From Rhodoferax sp. UBA6134 (GTDB lineage Bacteria; Pseudomonadota; Gammaproteobacteria; Burkholderiales; Burkholderiaceae_C), in contig DIVK01000055.1 in the NCBI GenBank assembly GCA_002422455.1, positions 1 to 15,021 of the forward strand: 15,021 nt of DNA, read 5' to 3'. The first letter of the stretch is position 1, and each line of letters starts with the position of its first letter. Made by a program: the position numbers and the translations under genes. Below the pieces are notes generated by a model. That model ran no database searches, was not told the DNA's origin, and saw only the letters and a list, made by a program, of their open reading frames with translations. Positions 13,331-15,021 of the stretch are shown piece by piece.

Positions 13331-14665
13331 TCACAGACCGATGTCCCGCTCAGTCACGGGTTCACGACCCAAAAACTTCAGAACCCCCTCACCCGCCGCC
13401 TTGCCGCTGGCCAGGCAGGCGGTCAGTAAATAGCCGCCGGTCGGCGCCTCCCAGTCCAACATCTCGCCGGCACAAAAAACGCCGGGCAACTGTTCCAGCA
13501 TCAGGTGCGGGTCCATCACTTCAAACAGCACGCCGCCGGCCGTGCTGATGGCTTCGTCGATCGGACGCGCCGCCACCAGCGTAATCGGCAGCGCCTTGAT
13601 GGCGGCGCCGAGCCGGGCCGGGTCATTCATCTGCTCTTTGGTCAATAGTTCATGCAGGATCGCAGCCTTGATGCCATCAATGCCCAGACGGCTTTTGAGG
13701 TGACTGGAGAGCGAGCGCGAGCCGCGCGGATGGCGCACCTCCGCCAGCACGCGCGCGGCCGGCATATCGGGCAACAGGTCAAGGTAGAGGATGGCGTGGC
13801 CCTGGCGGATGATGTCATCGCGCAGCAGACTGGACGCCGCATAGATCAGGCTGCCCTCCACCCCCGTCGCGGTGGCCACGAACTCGCCTTTGCGCTGGAA
13901 ACCGATGCCCTGCGAAGTGGTGAGATGAATCGCCACCGACTTGAAGGGCTGACCGGCAAAGCGGCTGGTGAAATGTTTGCCCCAGCCCACGCGGGCCGGC
14001 TCCGGCACCACCTGGACCGGCAGGACCTGACCGGCGAGCGGCACCTGACGCGGCACAACCACGTCAAATCCGCAATTGGCTGGCAGCAGCGGCGCCACTG
14101 CCACGCCGCGGGCACACAGCAGGGGAACCCAGGCACCATTGGAGCCCAGCCGCGCCCAGCTGCCGCCCCCCAGTGCCAGCACTACCGCATCGGCCTGAAC
14201 CGACACCAAGCCTTGCGGCGTCTCAAACAGCAGCGCATGGGCGTCGTCCCAACCGGTCCAGCGGTGCCGCATGTGAAACTGCACACCGGACCCGGCGGCC
14301 GGATGGCGCAGGCGCTGCAGCCAGGCGCGCAGCAGGGGGGCGGCCTTCAGGTCCGCGGGGAAAACGCGCCCCGAGCTGCCGACAAAGGTCTCCACCCCGA
14401 GCGCCTGGGCCCATTCCCGCACCTGGCTGGCCCCAAAATCCTGCAACAAGGCCTCGATCTGGACGCGCCGGGCGCCGTAGCGCGAAGCAAAAATATCAGC
14501 AGGCTCCGAATGCGTCAGATTCAACCCGCCCCTGCCAGCCAGCAAAAACTTGCGTCCAACCGACGGCATGGCGTCATACAGGTGTACCGCCACGCCAGCT
14601 GCAGACAGCACGTCCGCTGCCATCAGACCCGCAGGGCCACCACCCACCACAATCACTTTTTTCAT
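13331..14665 (-). CDS. BaiN/HI0933-like NAD(P)/FAD-dependent oxidoreductase
   Basis: This 444-aa flavoprotein has an N-terminal dinucleotide-binding motif (VIVVGGGPAGLMAADVL, residues 4-20). The family signature GRKFLLAGRGGLNLTHSE follows at about 37-54, and the C-terminal FAD-contact stretch CAGEMLDWEAPTGGYLLT at 398-415. STAGGVLFEVMD is also typical. It resembles the HI0933/YhiN/BaiN group, and its sequence style suggests the subgroup described only as a conserved flavoprotein. Its substrate is unknown; some homologues reduce C=C bonds of bile-acid intermediates, but that should not be transferred here. It is preceded by a nuclease-helicase gene 69 bp upstream on the same strand and has a weak AAGTGA ribosome site. 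Confidence 0.88.
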   Translation of the reverse strand: MKKVIVVGGGPAGLMAADVLSAAGVAVHLYDAMPSVGRKFLLAGRGGLNLTHSEPADIFASRYGARRVQIEALLQDFGASQVREWAQALGVETFVGSSGRVFPADLKAAPLLRAWLQRLRHPAAGSGVQFHMRHRWTGWDDAHALLFETPQGLVSVQADAVVLALGGGSWARLGSNGAWVPLLCARGVAVAPLLPANCGFDVVVPRQVPLAGQVLPVQVVPEPARVGWGKHFTSRFAGQPFKSVAIHLTTSQGIGFQRKGEFVATATGVEGSLIYAASSLLRDDIIRQGHAILYLDLLPDMPAARVLAEVRHPRGSRSLSSHLKSRLGIDGIKAAILHELLTKEQMNDPARLGAAIKALPITLVAARPIDEAISTAGGVLFEVMDPHLMLEQLPGVFCAGEMLDWEAPTGGYLLTACLASGKAAGEGVLKFLGREPVTERDIGL

Positions 14666-14697
14666 TGAATCACTTGTTCGCGGTTATTTGTTCTGCA

Positions 14698-14714
14698 GAC
14701 CTGGATACCAGGTC
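14698..14714. repeat. Short perfect hairpin between two genes
   Basis: GACCTGG and CCAGGTC form a 7-bp perfect stem with a 3-nt loop (ATA) in the 69-bp gap before the flavoprotein gene. There is no T-run on either strand, so it may be an attenuator, an mRNA-stability element or a regulator site rather than a terminator. Confidence 0.4.
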
Positions 14715-14734
14715 ATTGTCGGGCCGCGCGGCAA

Positions 14735-15021
14735 TCAACCGTCATCCCGCACTTCCACCACGGCACCGTTCGAGGTCAAAAATGCGGCTTTAACGACCTC
14801 ACCCGGATAAATGGCCTGCACGGCGGCGCGGTACGCGCGCAGCTGCGCCACCAGGGCCGGCTGCCCTTGCGGCGCCTGAGCCGACTTGTAATCCAGCACC
14901 CACCAGTGGCCGGCGTGACCAGCATCCCGACGCTGCACCAGACGGTCCAGCCGCAAGAGTTCACCCTGAACCATCAGTTCGACCTCGTTGCCCTGCCAGC
15001 CCACCACGGCGGCGTCCCAGG
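14735..15021 (-). CDS. UvrD/RecB-like helicase-nuclease, C-terminal part (runs off the window)
   Basis: Only about 95 C-terminal residues are in the window; the frame is open to the right edge (starting WDAAVVGWQGNEVE). The visible part is a PD-(D/E)XK nuclease core: ELMVQGELLRLDRLVQRRD supplies the first Asp and WWVLDYKS the D-x-K pair. QLRAYRAAVQAIYPGEVVKAAFLT is the motif typical of RecB/AddA-type exonucleases. By family knowledge the full protein would be an ATP-dependent helicase-exonuclease for double-strand break processing. The helicase domains are not visible, so the subtype (AddA-like or other UvrD fusion) is uncertain. The stop codon lies just beyond a GCCGCGCGGC palindrome (14723-14732). 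Confidence 0.8.
   Translation of the reverse strand, partial: WDAAVVGWQGNEVELMVQGELLRLDRLVQRRDAGHAGHWWVLDYKSAQAPQGQPALVAQLRAYRAAVQAIYPGEVVKAAFLTSNGAVVEVRDDG

Noticed and set aside
13652..14668. A 338-codon open frame on the plus strand
   Set aside because: It is antisense to the flavoprotein, with no domain and biased composition.
1..15021. CRISPR array, insertion sequence or other defence system
   Set aside because: No regularly spaced repeats, transposase or cas-like genes were seen. Apart from hipBA and the integrase remnant the genes are housekeeping.

Overview
The window looks like chromosomal DNA of a betaproteobacterium of the Burkholderiales, most likely Comamonadaceae (Rhodoferax/Polaromonas-like). 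The basis is the high GC content, the protein sequences and the gene order; no database search was possible. Almost all of it is housekeeping DNA. One short accessory patch lies at the left edge.

Left edge (1-2196): a strong rho-independent terminator is followed by a decayed tyrosine-recombinase (integrase) remnant with at least two frameshifts, then an intact hipB-hipA toxin-antitoxin pair. The hipBA promoter is AT-rich, appears to give a leaderless mRNA, and carries repeated motifs that could bind HipB. The window starts with GCACCA, which would fit a tRNA 3' end just outside, so this may be the scar of an integrated island.

Middle (2197-10040): a leftward operon encodes a YafS-like methyltransferase, RNase HI (TTG start), an RND periplasmic adaptor and an RND inner-membrane pump, with gaps of 24 bp, 3 bp and a 1-bp overlap. 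Running rightward from the same point are gloB (glyoxalase II) and mltD (lytic transglycosylase), overlapping by 4 bp. The two divergent start codons share bases in a single CATG. The order mltD-gloB-yafS-rnhA matches the E. coli locus, but an efflux pump sits where E. coli has dnaQ.

Right part (10116-15021): the conserved dnaX-ybaB-recR operon runs leftward. dnaX carries a run of nine A at codons 376-379, with stop codons close by in both shifted frames. This is what a programmed tau/gamma slippage site looks like. Divergent from dnaX is an SRP 4.5S RNA gene (ffs), followed by about 150 bp with several inverted repeats and no gene. A HI0933/BaiN-like flavoprotein and the C-terminal nuclease end of a UvrD/RecB-like helicase-nuclease close the window.

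The observations most worth a second look are the dnaX A9 slippage site, the structured stretch after the SRP RNA, the CATG-overlapping divergent starts with face-to-face promoters, and the hipBA module beside a dead integrase.
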